Shown: in pieces, positions 24,524 through 35,814 of the stretch | How positions within the stretch are numbered: the first letter of the stretch is position 1 | Layout: each line of letters opens with the position of its first letter | From: Serendipita indica DSM 11827 | Taxonomy: Eukaryota > Basidiomycota > Agaricomycetes > Sebacinales > Serendipitaceae | Length of the DNA: 64,000 bases | Direction: 5' to 3' | Assembly (NCBI GenBank): GCA_910890315.1 | Contig: CAJVGD010000013.1 | Coordinates: 992,001 to 1,056,000, forward strand | Notes under the pieces: model-generated | Database searches by the model: none | Seen by the model: only the letters and a program-made list of their open reading frames with translations | What the model was told of the DNA's origin: nothing | Position numbers and translations under genes: made by a program

Positions 24524-26507
24524 AGATTACCCAATCTTGGCCTAACGTGATGAATTCGCTTGGTCAAGATATTTGGAAATTGGTGGACGATGGAATCTTA
24601 GATATGTTGAAAAAGACTGTCTTTACTCTCCGGTACCGGACATTTGCGGTGTTTGGCGTTTTGGCGTTTTGGCCCACCCGTCTTGCGTGGCATTGTGCCT
24701 TCTTGCAAGTGTCCGCCGACAGATGCGAAAATGGGCATGTTACATAGCGATAACTAGTGATATCTATAACTCTTTTTTTTCGGTCTCGACCGTGAGGTTG
24801 GTTATGTTATCCAAAGTGGCATTGGCAGAGGACACGATTGTTCTATAGGTCGCGTGATGGTTCTATGCGACTGACAGTCTACTACAATAGAAGAGCCTTT
24901 TCAATGTCCTTCCGCCATTGTCCATTGGTGGGACGATGGGTACGGCCGTCGCCGCAGATCCCCTGAAGCGCCGGTGTATCGGGAATAGAGTCATGTGAAT
25001 CCAAGGGAGTCCTCTGACCGACTGCTCATAACGCTTTCTGTATGTGGCTACTACGCACGGTAAAGAATATAGGCTTGCTGAAACGGGTTCGTGTAAAAGA
25101 ATGCCAACGCGTTTGTCGGGGTTCCAAGGGCACGGCGCTCCCCGCCATCAATCGACCAACCTTCAAAAACATGCGACATGAAAAAAAAAAGAAAAAAGTC
25201 GGGTCTAGAGTGCACATGCGATCGACGATCAAAGGTCTTGAAGACGGCAATAGGCGCGCGACGCGACAGTGTACGTGCGACGGGCAGCGGCTGCAGATGG
25301 CGCCTTCAGGGATATCACCGACGAAACCCAGAAACCAAATCAATCAATCAGGTTTATCAACCAAAAGAGAAAGGAATCTAATGTGCACTCGGCAAAAAAA
25401 AGTATCGTCCATGCAATTGTGAGAATTGGGTGACTAGTTGCTGATACATGTGGAGAGATGGAACTTTTTTCTGAGAGGGACCGGGGGGGTAGTAAAGGGC
25501 TACGTCTAAGGTAGCTTCTATGTCCAAGACGAGTAAAGAGGTTTTGAGAGCGGATAATGGCGGATCAACAAAGGTCCCGGCGGCTGCTGACCGTGCACGG
25601 CCGCTGCCAGCCGTAGGGCCATTGGGCCCATTCCATGTCAGAAGATCCAAGGTTACGAGGATTCCTTTGTGAAAAGCGTCTAGGCCACGGAGTGGGCGGG
25701 TATATACCCGTAGCCAAAGAGAGCAAGGGGGACTCGGGGTTGAGCAGCAGAGACGGTGCAAAGACTTGTCATCCCCATAGAGAATGGGAAGACGAATCAC
25801 CCAGGGATACACCTTGTCCTTCTCCATGTCCAAGTTGAATGGCGGAATACGACGTCGGTACGACTCGAAGAAAACGAACGTGGTCGCCCAGTTTGGGCAA
25901 CGAATGGCAAAACAACCCGCCGAGTAAACGTCGACAGGTTGACCATTCGATTCTAGGTCTATTGGGATTGAGATAATGTTAATAATGCCGAGAGTGAGAG
26001 AGCGAGCGATGTGTGAGAGAGAGAGAGAGTTGAGAGATGACGCGAAAAGACGAGGACGGAGAAGCATGTTTGCAATCATTGGGGCCAAGAACAAGAAACT
26101 AGATAGAGAGCACTTCTACGGAGGAACCAAGGGATTTGTGGAACTGGAAGGATGGGGAGATAGGGAGAATATCATAATCGAAATAAGTAAGAGGGATTGA
26201 TTTTTGCGAGGGTCGTGGGATCCGAGGGACCGTCCTGCTGGCTGCCGCGGAGGTTTGATAGGCGAAATATTGGCGCATCGTTGGAGGTAGCATAACCAAA
26301 TTATCTTGGTCAGGAGGGGAAAAGCTTTGCATGGGTCGGGAGTTTTCGCATTCCTATCCGGTTGAGTAAAAGCATCATAGACAGTTGTCGCAGAGAGTTT
26401 TCGAGCACGGTTCGAAAAGAAAGAAAAAAAGGTTGCAGTGATCGCATTTGCCGGGGGAGCGGACGGGCCCGTTGGATAAAAGGTGCCACGGGTCGGAGAC
26501 GGCGCAT
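24524..26507. other. Gene-poor region between convergent genes
   Basis: No recognised gene lies here. A minus-strand frame runs about 25378-26094 (237 codons, first true ATG inside it), with no familiar motif. A CT/GA dinucleotide run lies at about 26018-26032. It is bounded by the 3' ends of the Ufo1-like gene and the lactone oxidase gene, so part must be untranslated 3' sequence. The frame could be a real orphan gene; I rate that as unlikely. Confidence 0.4.
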
Positions 26508-28402
26508 TCACGCATAGAAGCTGGAATCAGATGCACCTTTGTGTTGTTTGAACAGTCTTGGGTCGATTGCTGGGCCTCGTTCGCCAAAGATGTGCCTACG
26601 AACGTTTTCGTTCCTGAACATTCCCATCGGGTCCACGCGCTCCAAGACGGCGACAAAGTCGTCAAAGTGTGGATACAGCCGGCGTAACTGGTGAGGCCCC
26701 AGATGATGCGGCTTTGCCCAATGTGGCCGTCCGTCGTACGAGGACATGATGGCTTCAAACCGTCGAAATAGCTCTTGATAGCGTACTGGTAAACCATATG
26801 GCCTATTGGGACGCTTAGGTCAGTTTCTAGATCAAACTCCGGGTGCCTGCCCAACCACTTTACCGCCGCCGGTAAGGGAGATTGGGACGGGTCGCAAGTG
26901 CCGTGGGTTCTTTGATGTGATTTACTTACTTGAATTGTATTATGCCGATCCAGCATGTTCGCCGGCCGTAGGCTGGACTTAGCCAGATGTCGTCTGGTGC
27001 AGAAAACCGGAGCTCTATAGGAAAGTTTGGATAGGTGCCATTCTCGCTATAAGGCTCGGTCTCGAGCCAGTCTCGTAGCTGTATTAGGCAGGTTTGGGCG
27101 TGTTCATATGGTATTGCCCACTCGGTGGTGTGTTGCGCAAACTGCCGTCGTGAATGTGTTATTACAAGCGATTGGAATGAGTTTCAACTCACCCTGCAAT
27201 CTGCACGTAGAATGGAGCCACTTTCGCCAACGACGACCTTTGGTGCAGACTCCATCCAGGCGACATAGCGCGCAATGTAGTATGCGAGTACTGGCCAGAT
27301 CCTAGCGAGAAAGAGGAAAAACTCGACCAGGTGGTGGGTCAAGAAGGCGGGTTGGAAGCTCTTGAAAGATGGCTCGGAGTGTTCCGGCTGTTGAGAAAAG
27401 GGATCGATCGAAAACCCACGCGCGAACGCACCCGCAAAAACGGCAAAGTCAGGGACGGGTTTGCCCAAAAAACCAAATGGGATGATTACTCACCTCGATT
27501 GCCGTCGTCCTGTTGGCAGAGCACACACGCACGCTCTTGTTTTGCGGGTACCACCATAGCCGGACATGTTGAGCCTGGTGAACAATGTCGTCGAGATTGG
27601 CGAGGATTTCATCAAACGGACGCGTCACTTGAGCTTCGCGCAGCTGAAACGCAGGCTCGACGCGGATCTGAACCGAGATGACAAGTCCCGTCGATCCCAG
27701 ACCGCATAATGTAGCCTTGAACAAGTCTTGGTTCTCATGTCGCGAACAGTAGACCAAAGTACCGTCGGCAAGTAGGAGCGACAGTGACAAAACGTCATCT
27801 CCCAGGACCTTGAATTCGATGCCAGTCCCATGGGTCGCAGTCGTGATCACTCCTCCCATGGCCTGCATTGAGATGGAGCCAAGGTTACGGAGTGCGAGGT
27901 TATGGGTGGCCAATTCTCGCTCCAAGTCTTCGAGTTTGATCCCGCCGTCACAAACGACAAAGTGCTTCTCCGGATCTACCTAAGGCATGAGATTAGTTAT
28001 TCGTATCTCGTGGGAAAGGCCACCACGATGTCGTCGTCGTCGTCGTCGGTGCAGCATATATCTACTCACCACGCGTAGTTTGTTCAGTTTACTCGTGCGA
28101 AGCATAAAGTCGGACGTGCAAGCGAGGTCACTGGGCGAGAGACCGGCTCCAACGATGCGAACGGTGCGTTGCTCGCGTTGTGCGAGTTCAAAGATGAGAC
28201 GACATTGCTCTACGTCACACGGTTCAAACACGACCAGCGGTGTGCAGTGAAACGTCCGAGACCAGTTTGCAAATCTTGCACTGGGCGAGCCACTTGGGAC
28301 GACACAAGGTGCGACAAGGTCGTAAAGAGCTGATACTGATAGTGTCTTCAAGTCGACAGAGGCGTTTTGGACGAGACTGTGTCTAGCGTCCTGCATGGCC
28401 AT
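26508..28402 (-). CDS. ALO1: D-arabinono-1,4-lactone oxidase
   Basis: The enzyme makes D-erythroascorbate, the fungal ascorbate analogue, from D-arabinono-1,4-lactone, normally at the mitochondrial outer membrane, with FAD and O2. The VAO-type FAD domain is plain: FANWSRTFHCTPLVVFEPCD, RTVRIVGAGLSPSDLACTSD, GSISMQAMGGVITTATHGTG and KATLCGLGSTGLVISVQIRV. The C-terminal ALO domain ends with RPHWAKPHHLGPHQLRRLYP and MGMFRNENVRRHIFG, containing the HWAK catalytic motif. The start MAMQDARHSL is at 28402; the Met at 28396 is equally possible. In the flavin motif (family pattern G-x-G-H-S-P-S-D) the His that binds FAD covalently is Leu (codon CTC). This predicts noncovalent FAD, as is known for plant galactonolactone dehydrogenase. 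Introns are about 50-170 nt. Confidence 0.9.
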
Positions 28403-28403
28403 C

Positions 28404-28479
28404 AAAGGGGAAAAGGGGAAGGGGGGGGATGGAGAGAAAAGAGGACAAGTCGGACCGAGAGGGGGGGGGGGGAAGAAAT
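28404..28479. repeat. Homopurine/homopyrimidine tract with a G12 run
   Basis: The plus strand is nearly all purine, with G8 at 28421-28428 and G12 at 28461-28472. On the coding strand of the lactone oxidase gene it is a C/T-rich leader directly before the ATG. The plus strand could form G-quadruplexes; pyrimidine-rich leaders are common before fungal housekeeping genes. Confidence 0.6.
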
Positions 28480-29066
28480 CAGAGGAGATGGGATGGACAG
28501 ACCGTACCAAGTTGCGGTGGGTTTTTATAATAAAACAAGAATTTAGAAGGAAAACAAACTAGGTGCTAGCGCGGCGACACCCTGGAAAAGGGAGGATAAA
28601 TCCACCCTGGGGACGAGGAAATCCGGAAGAAATGGTCGTCGGTACGGTGCCTATGAGAAAGAATTCCCCCTGGGTCCTATAACTTGTTCCCGCTTCGGCC
28701 ACCCTGACGACTTGCCAGGCGTGTGCGCTGTTCACTCACAACACCGATCCATGCCGCTTTGCCGCCATTCTCGCTCAGTTTGGGTGCGTCTTCATTGCCC
28801 ATTCTGTGGCTGCGTCCGGCGACTGCAATGTGGACTGCACAAGTCAAAGTCGGCGGACATAATCGCACCCGTCAACTAAAATTCAATTTTTAATATATAA
28901 AAAAGAAAAGAAATTCAATTATCCAAAAAAAAAGGGAAATGTCCATAATAAAGTTGTATCCCATCTAAACACTCTAATCAGCTTCCGGCCCTTATCCCAA
29001 ATCCCGTCCACCGAAGGGCGTCGTCTCCCTCTCCCTCCCCACCATCCGAGCCTGAGCCACTCCTCT
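28480..29066. other. Intergenic region between lactone oxidase and HSP70-like genes
   Basis: No gene is visible. It must carry the lactone oxidase promoter and the 3' untranslated part of the HSP70-like gene. A tract rich in A and T lies at 28880-28935. The open frame on the minus strand at 28919-29143 overlaps the HSP70-like tail in the wrong frame and is a shadow. Confidence 0.4.
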
Positions 29067-32000
29067 TCACGATAGAAAGTCGAATACGACGCGTCCGACT
29101 TCCATTCCGTTGTACAGAACAACCCCACGGACCTCTGCATCATTTCCCGTCGTCAGCTTCCCTTTGTCACGCACAAAATAGACAACGCGTAGCCAAGTTT
29201 TGTCGAGCCGCGTCTCTCGCCATCCTCACAGCTTCCATCCCTCTTTCTCTGTTTAGACCCGCCGTCGGCGTCTCTAGCGACCCAGTGTTCGCCAACTCCC
29301 TCTTCACCTCTACAAGTCTGTCCTCTCACTCACCTGCACTGTCTAATTCCAGCCCGAGCTCAAACTCTGCGCGATGCAATCCCATTTTTAGCAACTCTCC
29401 CCGAAACCTTGCCTATCCATGACGTACCCGTGTAGAATCCTTGGTTTGGCGGTGCGTTCTGGAACGTCGGCAGCGTGCCCAGATCCACCGTCCACTTGCA
29501 AAGCTCGGTCGTTTCGCCTTTTGCGTCGTACGTCAGTCCCAAAAAATCAGTCGAGCCACGGCTACTTGCGTACCTTCATCTGTATACCGCATCTCCCTGT
29601 CGACTTCGGATGTATAGAGGACTGCCACAAACATCCGATCTAACTCGCCGAGGATGATCAGTCCAAACTCGATCAAAAAAGAAATATCGAAACAACCCGA
29701 CAAAAGCCACAAAACGCACCTGCTGCATTCGCAGAATATTTGCAAAAAGGCGCGCGAATCATCTGGCCCTTGCGGATAATAGCTCCCTTGTGAACGAGAT
29801 ATTTTAGCCTAACACAGCGTAAGTATCGGTCGCCACGTTTTTTCTCGGCAGCGCCATTTGTGGCGTTATTCTCAGTCAATCGTACGCCCAGCACGGCGTG
29901 AGGCGGGAGCGGGTATGGAAAACGGGAAATCCGGATTATACCACGAACCTGTTTTCGCAAATAGGAACCCCCGACGGGTTGTTATGGATATAGGCGGGTC
30001 TTTTCATATAGTCTTCGTGTTCGGCTGGCAGCTTGACACGCATGATGTACGCCCGAGGCGCGACGACACTTGAGACAAGAGGTCGGCGAGCCAGACCATA
30101 CTGAGCTGCCCCTCGTAGGGTCGCCGTGTCTGCATCCGACGGCCTGGCAATCACTTTGATTCGTGTTCCAAACCGCTCCTAATTGATGTCGCGCAGCGTT
30201 CGCGTCGGCAGAAGGTCGTCACACCATTGTCAGGACATTTGGTGCACATAGATGAACAGTCAGGGTTGCGGCATCGATCATCGAAGTCGAGAAGTCGTGG
30301 CCCAATGGACGGATATCAGGGTCAGACTCTAAACCACAGATTGGGGCTAATAGGGGTGCTCACGTACGTCTACTCGTTTAAAGAGGTATTCCGAGCCCGA
30401 AAACCCACCGACCAACATGAGTGCGTCCACGACTTGTTCCGTGCGTTTGAGTTGGTCTTCGATAAGTTGCAACACCTGGGAATCATTAATCACAGGCAAT
30501 TCTCAGAGACTGCCTCTCCGGATAAAAGGGACAACAACGGCGGAGAGTCGGAAAGGGAAGGGAGGTTGGCCTGAATGCGTGGCTGAAAACGCTCGTCGCC
30601 CACTTGTCAGGACCAGGGACGGGACGAGGGTGGCGGATGAGCAGGTTGGCAAAACTTGCGCACCTCGTTGATTACTGGGTCGAAAACCTCTCGTCTCAAA
30701 AGATTGCCCGGGATCGAGAGTTCGCCATTGAAGAGTCCCACAGAAGGATCATCTGGATCCTCAACGTTGAAGCATGTAAAGTGGAACATCATTTCTGGAA
30801 AGGCGCCCTAGTTCAGCCACACACATACACCCGAGACGGCGATCAAGGCCCTCTTACCATCTTGGGATTCCCCTTCGTACGTGATCTTGTCCGTCTCGCT
30901 GAAAGAATGCATGAAATATGCCAAACTGGCATTATCAAGGTGCGCAGGGTGATCTGCCAGCAGGGTTTTGACTAGCTCCCGGAAGCGAAGATCCCTACAG
31001 AATTGAATGAGTTTCCATGTGGCCGGAAGGGGCGCTTCGTGAGAACGACTGACAGGAAGATACTTCCACAATTCGCACCACTCCGCGCGCAAACCTCCGC
31101 AATCTCCAAGTTCTGGAGCTGGCCAATCGTGCGGTAAACTGCGAGATCCTAGGGAGCGGCTCAGGAGAAAATCGTGAGAAAGGTAAAAAAAGAGAGACGT
31201 ACGACTGTGCCACCTCCCGCGTCGCAAATCATAAAGTTTTGTCCAGGCTTGAGATGGTGCAAATTGGTGAGATGGGCACAATGAACGGCGGCAGCCTCGG
31301 GTTCGCTACCATTCGATTAGCATACAGGGCCATATGAATCAGTCCATATGGCAACGCACGTAATGATCCTAAGACGGTCGCGCCAGTTCCTGTCTCCAGC
31401 CCGTGCGCTCTGGACGAGGCCGGCCGTAATTGCGGCTTCTCGCATAATGCTGCAGCCCTTTGCATCCCATGCGGCTGGAACCGTGAACCAGACGTCGGCA
31501 CTGTCTGTAATACACACACTGGTAAGAACTCTGGATTCTGGAAGGGTGCCCTACTCACTCAAGTCTGCGACACTCCCAATCTCTCGGGTGATCTGTTCCT
31601 TTGCATAGTCCCACAGGGCCGACAAGAAGTCGATAATGGCATCGATTGGTTTTTTTCCAGGCTATTTGCGTTTGTAATGGAACATTTATTTTTACGGACA
31701 GAATCACGCGTGGGTAAACGAAGGTACTTGAGCAAGGCGGTCGTCGGAGAGGACAAGGAGATACGCACGGGCAATCGAGGAAGTCTAGGATCAACTTCGG
31801 CATCGTCACGAAGAGCCTTGGGCTCTAGGAATAGCTTGAACCTGTTGTGGCACGTTTAGAATATTTCTGGTGCCAAGAGTTGGACTCGCCATTCGCATTT
31901 GTAGCAGCCAGGAGCGACATTGGCGTTTTTGGCTTGAAGACCCCATGCTAGTACTCTTCCGTGCTCATCGTACAAGAGACACGTTGGTATCTTGCGGAAT

Positions 32001-32824
32001 GTTTCGAATGACCCTGGCCAATGGAGAATTTGCTGGACAGTGCCGGCTGCGATCCGAGAGGAGCCGTAGGCGACACCGGAGAACGTTGTGCCTAATGAAT
32101 GTAAGCACGTGTATTCCCAAAAGAACGTGAGAGGATGAATACCAAAGTCAATCGCGATGGAGAGCTTGCCCTCGTCTTGGTTCATTGGCGGAGCTAGAAT
32201 TCCAGTGTTACAACCATTATGTTGTTAGTATATAAACTAACCTCCAGGAACCGCCATCGGACCGTTGAATGCGCTATTTTGTGCAGATTGCCATCCACTA
32301 GTCCCGCTGGCGGTCAATGGCGGGCTAGTACTATTCGTACGTGCATCTTGTATATGTACTGGTGATGGTCTGACGATATTTGGATCCAAAAGTGGAGTGT
32401 ATGTGCCTACGGGAAGCAGCGAGGGTTGCATTTAGCGACTAGCTGTCAGCAAATGGACCGAGTACAAACCTGAGCCATGGGTTGCAGCTTTCGGTGGAGG
32501 TGTTGGTCCTGGCGCAGGAGACGCTCCCCACTGGCCAGAGGGCTGCTGTTGATGGCCAGCCATGGGCACTTGCTGTGGGTATCCACTCATGCTCATATGC
32601 GGATTCCAGGCTTGACCAGGCATATTTGCAGCTCCGAACTGGTTTGGAAATGCGCCCGGTGTCTGCTGGTTGGGATATTGATTCATGGTCGGTTGCGGGT
32701 GCATCCCAGGCTGCTGCGTGATTGGAGGAGCATTTGGATTGTACTGAAATTGTCCCTGTTGCAGTCCCGCTTGATTCTGTTGAGCTTTTTGCGCGTCACT
32801 GCGCGATTCTCCACAGCAAGACAT
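29067..32824 (-). CDS. HSP70-like ATPase of the HSPA12A type
   Basis: The protein is an actin-fold ATPase of the divergent HSP70-12A group, expanded in basidiomycetes. It starts MSCCGESRSDAQKAQQNQAG at 32824; an N-terminal Met-Ser-Cys-Cys-Gly suits lipid anchoring by palmitoylation, but this is inference. A Gln/Pro/Gly/Asn-rich stretch of about 190 residues comes first. The ATPase has phosphate-1 (SIAIDFGTTFSGVAYG), then DVWFTVPAAWDAKGCSIMRE, then the GGGT loop (NFMICDAGGGTV) and a late conserved block TLRGAAQYGLARRP. The C-terminus lies in several tiny exons ending GVVLYNGMEVGRVVFDFLS. At least ten short introns break it. Substrate-binding regions of true HSP70s are absent, as usual in this group. 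It is divergent from the UQCC2-like gene over 231 bp. Confidence 0.82.
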
Positions 32825-33055
32825 TGTCAATGTTTCCAAACGGGTTCAATACGGCTACTTCGGTGTTCCCCGAGTCGAAAGAGGGACACAAGGTCTATAC
32901 AGTGCAGTCTCTTTGGACGGTCGTCGACGGAGTCAGCGTCAAGCAGGACAGCGCTGGAAAAGACGGCGACTCGGAACTCTGACCTGGCCACGGCGATACA
33001 GCCCCTCCAAACACCGAGCGCGCAAGAGAAAACAGTGTTAATTTTGTACAGCATC

Positions 33056-33439
33056 ATGCCAAAGTCCGGTTTAGCGCAGGAACTGCTCAAAGTCGGGCAG
33101 CGCTGGCCAACTGACATTTTACGACCGCGTTTGCAGTATGGAAACTTTCTTGTTGCACTCTCAAACTCGAAAGAACACCAAAAAGGCCTCACACCAGAGC
33201 TCCTTCGAAGTCAACACCGACTTATCGAAAACAGACTCAAGGACAAGGTATGGTCGATTGCCGATAATCTACATTTACTAAAAGCCTATCAGTATGCTCT
33301 TTCCGAAAAGATGATGGTCCCGGCGTCGTATCCGGACAAATATGCAAAACTTGTGACTTTACTCGAAGAAGCTGCAGAATCTTCTGAACTCGGAGCAGAA
33401 GAACCCAAGGGACTTTGGAGTAGGATTACCGGTCGATGA
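33056..33439 (+). CDS. UQCC2/Cbp6-like complex III assembly factor
   Basis: This small protein (about 110 residues once a 45-nt intron at 33248-33292 is removed) begins MPKSGLAQELLKVGQRWPTD. Its pattern resembles the Cbp6/UQCC2 family, which binds Cbp3 at the mitochondrial ribosome and helps cytochrome b be made: WP in the first helix, then RPRLQYGNFL, RLIENRLKDKYALSEKMM and PASYPDKYAKLVTLLEEAAE. The intron length is a multiple of three without a stop, so retention would keep the frame; splicing gives the family-like KDKYALSEK junction. The family call rests on short motifs and is tentative. It is followed closely by the 3' end of the synthetase gene, tail to tail. Confidence 0.6.
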   Translation: MPKSGLAQELLKVGQRWPTDILRPRLQYGNFLVALSNSKEHQKGLTPELLRSQHRLIENRLKDKVWSIADNLHLLKAYQYALSEKMMVPASYPDKYAKLVTLLEEAAESSELGAEEPKGLWSRITGR

Positions 33440-33525
33440 TTTATGAGGTGGCCCAAGCGCGTCTTACTGCAAGAGCGACATTGGACTCGCAGAGACTGTA
33501 TTCATTATGTATAATATCCACATCT

Positions 33526-35675
33526 CTAGAGCTTTGCTCCAGTCTCCTCACGTGCTTGCTTGACAAAGGCATCGCGCACGAACCGTCTCTGAATCTTGCC
33601 GGTAGCCGTTTTGGGAATGGCTTTTGCAAAGATGATACTACACGTTTGTTAGAATCGCTCAACGATACAATGCCGATCCTCTCACCGTTCTGGAACTTTG
33701 AACTGTAGGATCTGTGAGCCCGAGTCGACCATCGGGATGAAATGGCGCACCTTTGCAATTTTATTTCCAACTTCCTTTTTGATGCGTTGCTCTTCTTGTT
33801 TGCTCCCTTGATGCGACGCGTCCAAAACAATGCCAGCCCACACTACCTCGCCATATTTGGCGTCCTCCACGCCAAAGCACACTGCCTCTTTGACACCATC
33901 TATACTTAACAGAGCAGAATCGACCTCGAGTGGGCTTATTTTCTCTCCACCGCGATTAATCAGCTCCTTGATTCTTCCGGTGAGCTTAAGGTTGCCCTTG
34001 CCTTCGCCCTTGGCGATGATAAATCCTTGGTCACCCGTGCGAAACCATTTACGACCTCTGAATTCATCAGATGAACGCTTCTCTTCGTCCGATGTCGGCG
34101 CCCAAAACGACTCGGCATTCGCTTTCTCGTTGGCCCAGTATCCGCTAAACACGTTTTCCCCACGAACGCAAACTTCCCCAATCGAACCAGGTGAAAGAAG
34201 CTTTCCGTCCTCAATGGCGCGTATCGAGATCTGAGTGCCAACGGGGATGCCGACGGTACCTATAATTTGTCAATTGCGGCCGATGGTGCGAACTGAAACA
34301 ACGACGCACCAGCACATCGTTTCCCAGCAACGTTGCTTGTCATTTGATGCGCTGCTTCCGTCATTGCATATGCCTCGAGGACTGGAGCCTTGAATGTCGC
34401 TTCCAGAGCATGTAGAGTCGAAGGGGCAAGTGAGGACGAACAGGACCGGATAAAGCGTATTTGGGGAACTTTTAATCATTGTCAGAACCTGCATATACAA
34501 CTACTCTCAAAGGCTTGTTTTTCCCACCTTGACCCTTGTAACCAGTTCGGAAGGGACCAGCTTCATCGCCTTTGCCGCTCTTGGCTAGGTTGAGGAGAAT
34601 TGAATGAATGGTCGGCACAGCTGTGTACCAAGTACACCTTGTCGACACAAAGTCATGCCAAAAGGTTGAAGCACTGAATTTGCCGCTCCTGGGAAGGGTA
34701 ATGGAAGAACCCGCAGCCAGTGGCGACAAGAAGGCACAGAGCATACCCTGAATGCGTCTGTCAACCCTGCTCTCTATAGGAGACTTTTGGGGCACTCACA
34801 TGAACATGAAATAGTGGCATAACGAGGTATGTGCGGTCGGCTGTGGAGAGGTTATAGGTCTGAATGATGTTATTCGTCGTGCGCATCAGGTTACGATGCG
34901 TCAAAGGGACACTTTTTGGCCTACGTCGCAGGGTTAATCTCCGTTCATTTCGCCAACGGATAACCCTCTTACCTTCCGGTCGTTCCGGACGTATGTAGCA
35001 CCAACGCTACATCATCCGGGCTCGGATCGCCGACAGACGCCACCGTCTGCCGCTGCGAGGGCCCTTGTCCAAACACCAGGTTCGTCCTGAGGGAGCCATC
35101 GTCGAACCACATTTCATAGACAGGGACATTCTCTTTCTTGGCCGCCTTGAGGGCAGTGGCCGCGGCCTTGTCGAGAACACCAGCCTGTTTGAGAGGAGGA
35201 ATGAGTAGAAGGGCTGGTTTGGTATCCTGCAGATAGAACTGAAATTCTCCGACAGTATAGGCTGGATTCAGCGGTGCCGAGGTAGCCCTGTGATGATGGT
35301 CAATTGCGCGAGAGTCGAGGACGAGTAAACCGGCAATGAATGACCGACCTGGCAACAAGTAAGCCCGGGAGCTGTACATAACAAGGACAAAGATAGCACT
35401 CGCCTCGAGATCGTCGTACCGATGAACGCGACCATGAATTCGAGCGTGTTGTTCATGGCCTGCCCGACAATGTCGCCTTTCTTGACGCCGAGCTGTTCGA
35501 TGAGAGTTTTGCGGAATGCCATTATCATAGCCCTGAGGTCTCCATAGCTAAATTCTTCTTGCTCTAAGGGGTGACCCTGGCCTGCTGCTTGATTCCGCGG
35601 TGACGACGGCAAGACCACGGCAGTTGGAGATGTGAGCGAAGGTGACTTTGGAATCAAAGACAGAAGTGTAGACAT
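33526..35675 (-). CDS. Peroxisomal AMP-forming acyl/oxalyl-CoA synthetase, Pcs60-like
   Basis: The enzyme belongs to the ANL superfamily (acyl-AMP then CoA thioester). Start MSTLLSLIPKS is at 35675. The P-loop is LVLHTSGTTGR, then MPLFHVHGM, LRFIRSCSSSLAP, EAYAMTEAAHQM, GRKWFRTGDQGFI, LTGRIKELINRGGEKISPLE and, at the end, IPKTATGKIQRRFV with the catalytic Lys. The last three residues are AKL, a PTS1 peroxisome signal. Closest family resemblance is yeast Pcs60 (oxalyl-CoA synthetase) and plant AAE3; this is from motif memory. Introns are about 50 nt; two flank a 17-nt exon near 33.69 kb, in which the spliced reading runs AKFKVPERIIFAK. It lies head to head with the AC40 gene, with 139 bp between start codons. 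Confidence 0.87.
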
Positions 35676-35814
35676 AATTTGCGTATTTTTGAGCTTCAAG
35701 TCTTTATCGTGGGTCGTGGTTGGGATTGAGTGGCGTTTCGACCTATCCGTCACCCACCGGACCGCGGATACCTCCTCCAAGATCTATTTTTATTCTAAAT
35801 ATCATTCGAAAAAA
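35676..35814. promoter_or_regulatory. Divergent promoter, synthetase and AC40
   Basis: Only 139 bp separate the two start codons, so both promoters and both leaders must sit inside it or overlap. No clear TATA box is present; the plus side is AT-rich before the ATG (ATCATTCGAAAAAA). Confidence 0.4.

Noticed and set aside
25378-26094. Minus-strand open frame of 237 codons
   Set aside because: It begins at a non-ATG codon, includes a CT dinucleotide run and shows no motif. It may still be real, so it is mentioned under the gene-poor region only.
28919-29143. Minus-strand open frame with repeated Arg and Trp
   Set aside because: Overlaps the last exon of the HSP70-like gene in the wrong frame; the real frame gives a family-like ending.
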